Shown: positions 63,791-64,000 of the stretch, piece by piece
Numbering within the stretch: position 1 is the first letter of the stretch
Layout of the letters: every line of letters begins with the position of its first letter
Source of the DNA: Vanrija pseudolonga
Taxonomy: Eukaryota > Basidiomycota > Tremellomycetes > Trichosporonales > Trichosporonaceae
NCBI RefSeq assembly: GCF_020906515.1
Contig: NC_085849.1
Location: 2,418,001-2,482,000 of the forward strand
DNA: 64,000 nt
Direction: 5' to 3'
Notes under the pieces: model-generated
Seen by the model: only the letters and a program-made list of their open reading frames with translations
The model's database searches: none
Told to the model about the DNA's origin: nothing
Translations under genes and position numbers: made by a program

Positions 63791-64000
63791 GGGTGGGTAG
63801 ATAACTCGGAAACGCTCTAACCCGCCAGGCCGACTACACTCTGTAGCATATCACGACACCGCCACAACCACCGCCACGAACCAGTCATGAACACAAACGT
63901 CTCTTGTAGCGACCAGCACGATACCCATGATACCCACAACACCCACGGCACGGCACCAGTCCAGCACGCTTGTACCCAACCAAACCACACGAGATGTACA

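Noticed and set aside
1-64000. Transposons, LTR elements, viral relics or horizontally acquired islands
   Set aside because: No reverse transcriptase, integrase, transposase, capsid-like frame, long terminal repeats or inverted repeats were recognised by eye.

Overview
The window is nuclear DNA from a basidiomycete yeast, most likely a tremellomycete of the Trichosporonales type. The evidence is GC-rich coding sequence, many short introns (often 33-80 bases) with GT..AG ends and ctgac/ctaac branch sites, gene-dense packing, and proteins that read as tremellomycete-like. This placement is inferred by eye. I reconstructed 29 protein-coding genes, most of them multi-exon, by joining exons whose phases agree. 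I saw no tRNA, rRNA, transposon, retroelement or CRISPR array.

Layout. 1-10 kb: a large disordered/coiled-coil protein, the complex III assembly factor Mzm1, an EAF-type transcription elongation factor, and a mahogunin-like RING ligase. 10-29 kb: a Tea1/Kel1 kelch polarity protein, a dienoyl-CoA isomerase with a peroxisomal tail, the dynein regulator LIS1/Pac1 facing an FHIP-family dynein-endosome adaptor, and a Prm10/ThrE membrane transporter. 29.6-35.7 kb: five small intronless genes in a row on the + strand, each with a secretion signal and one to five peptide cores that end in Trp and are followed by a dibasic site. 36-37.3 kb: a secreted class 3 lipase with a one-base homopolymer frameshift. 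38-64 kb: Got1, an unknown protein, a prolyl-4-hydroxylase-like oxygenase, ribosomal protein eS17, aspartyl aminopeptidase, Cbf5/dyskerin, cytochrome c peroxidase, a membrane-anchored GH71 alpha-1,3-glucanase, an unknown protein, glyoxalase II, lanosterol synthase, a Delta12-type fatty acid desaturase and a final unknown protein.

The outstanding feature is the peptide cluster. The five precursors look like alpha-factor-style or KEX2-processed repeat proteins: signal peptide, Ala-rich DADA/AEAE spacers suited to dipeptidyl aminopeptidase trimming, cores ending in G-P-x-W, then KR/KK/RR. The cores differ between genes but are conserved within a gene. In one gene five identical 13-residue cores differ only at synonymous positions. 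One core type (TFGKGAPHW) resembles the Cryptococcus secreted peptide Qsp1 as I remember it. Basidiomycete pheromones are normally farnesylated, so a cluster of secreted Trp-ended peptides would be a distinct signalling or effector system.

The remaining genes are mostly housekeeping. Modest functional neighbourhoods are the convergent LIS1-FHIP pair (dynein transport) and the tandem lanosterol synthase-desaturase pair (membrane lipids).
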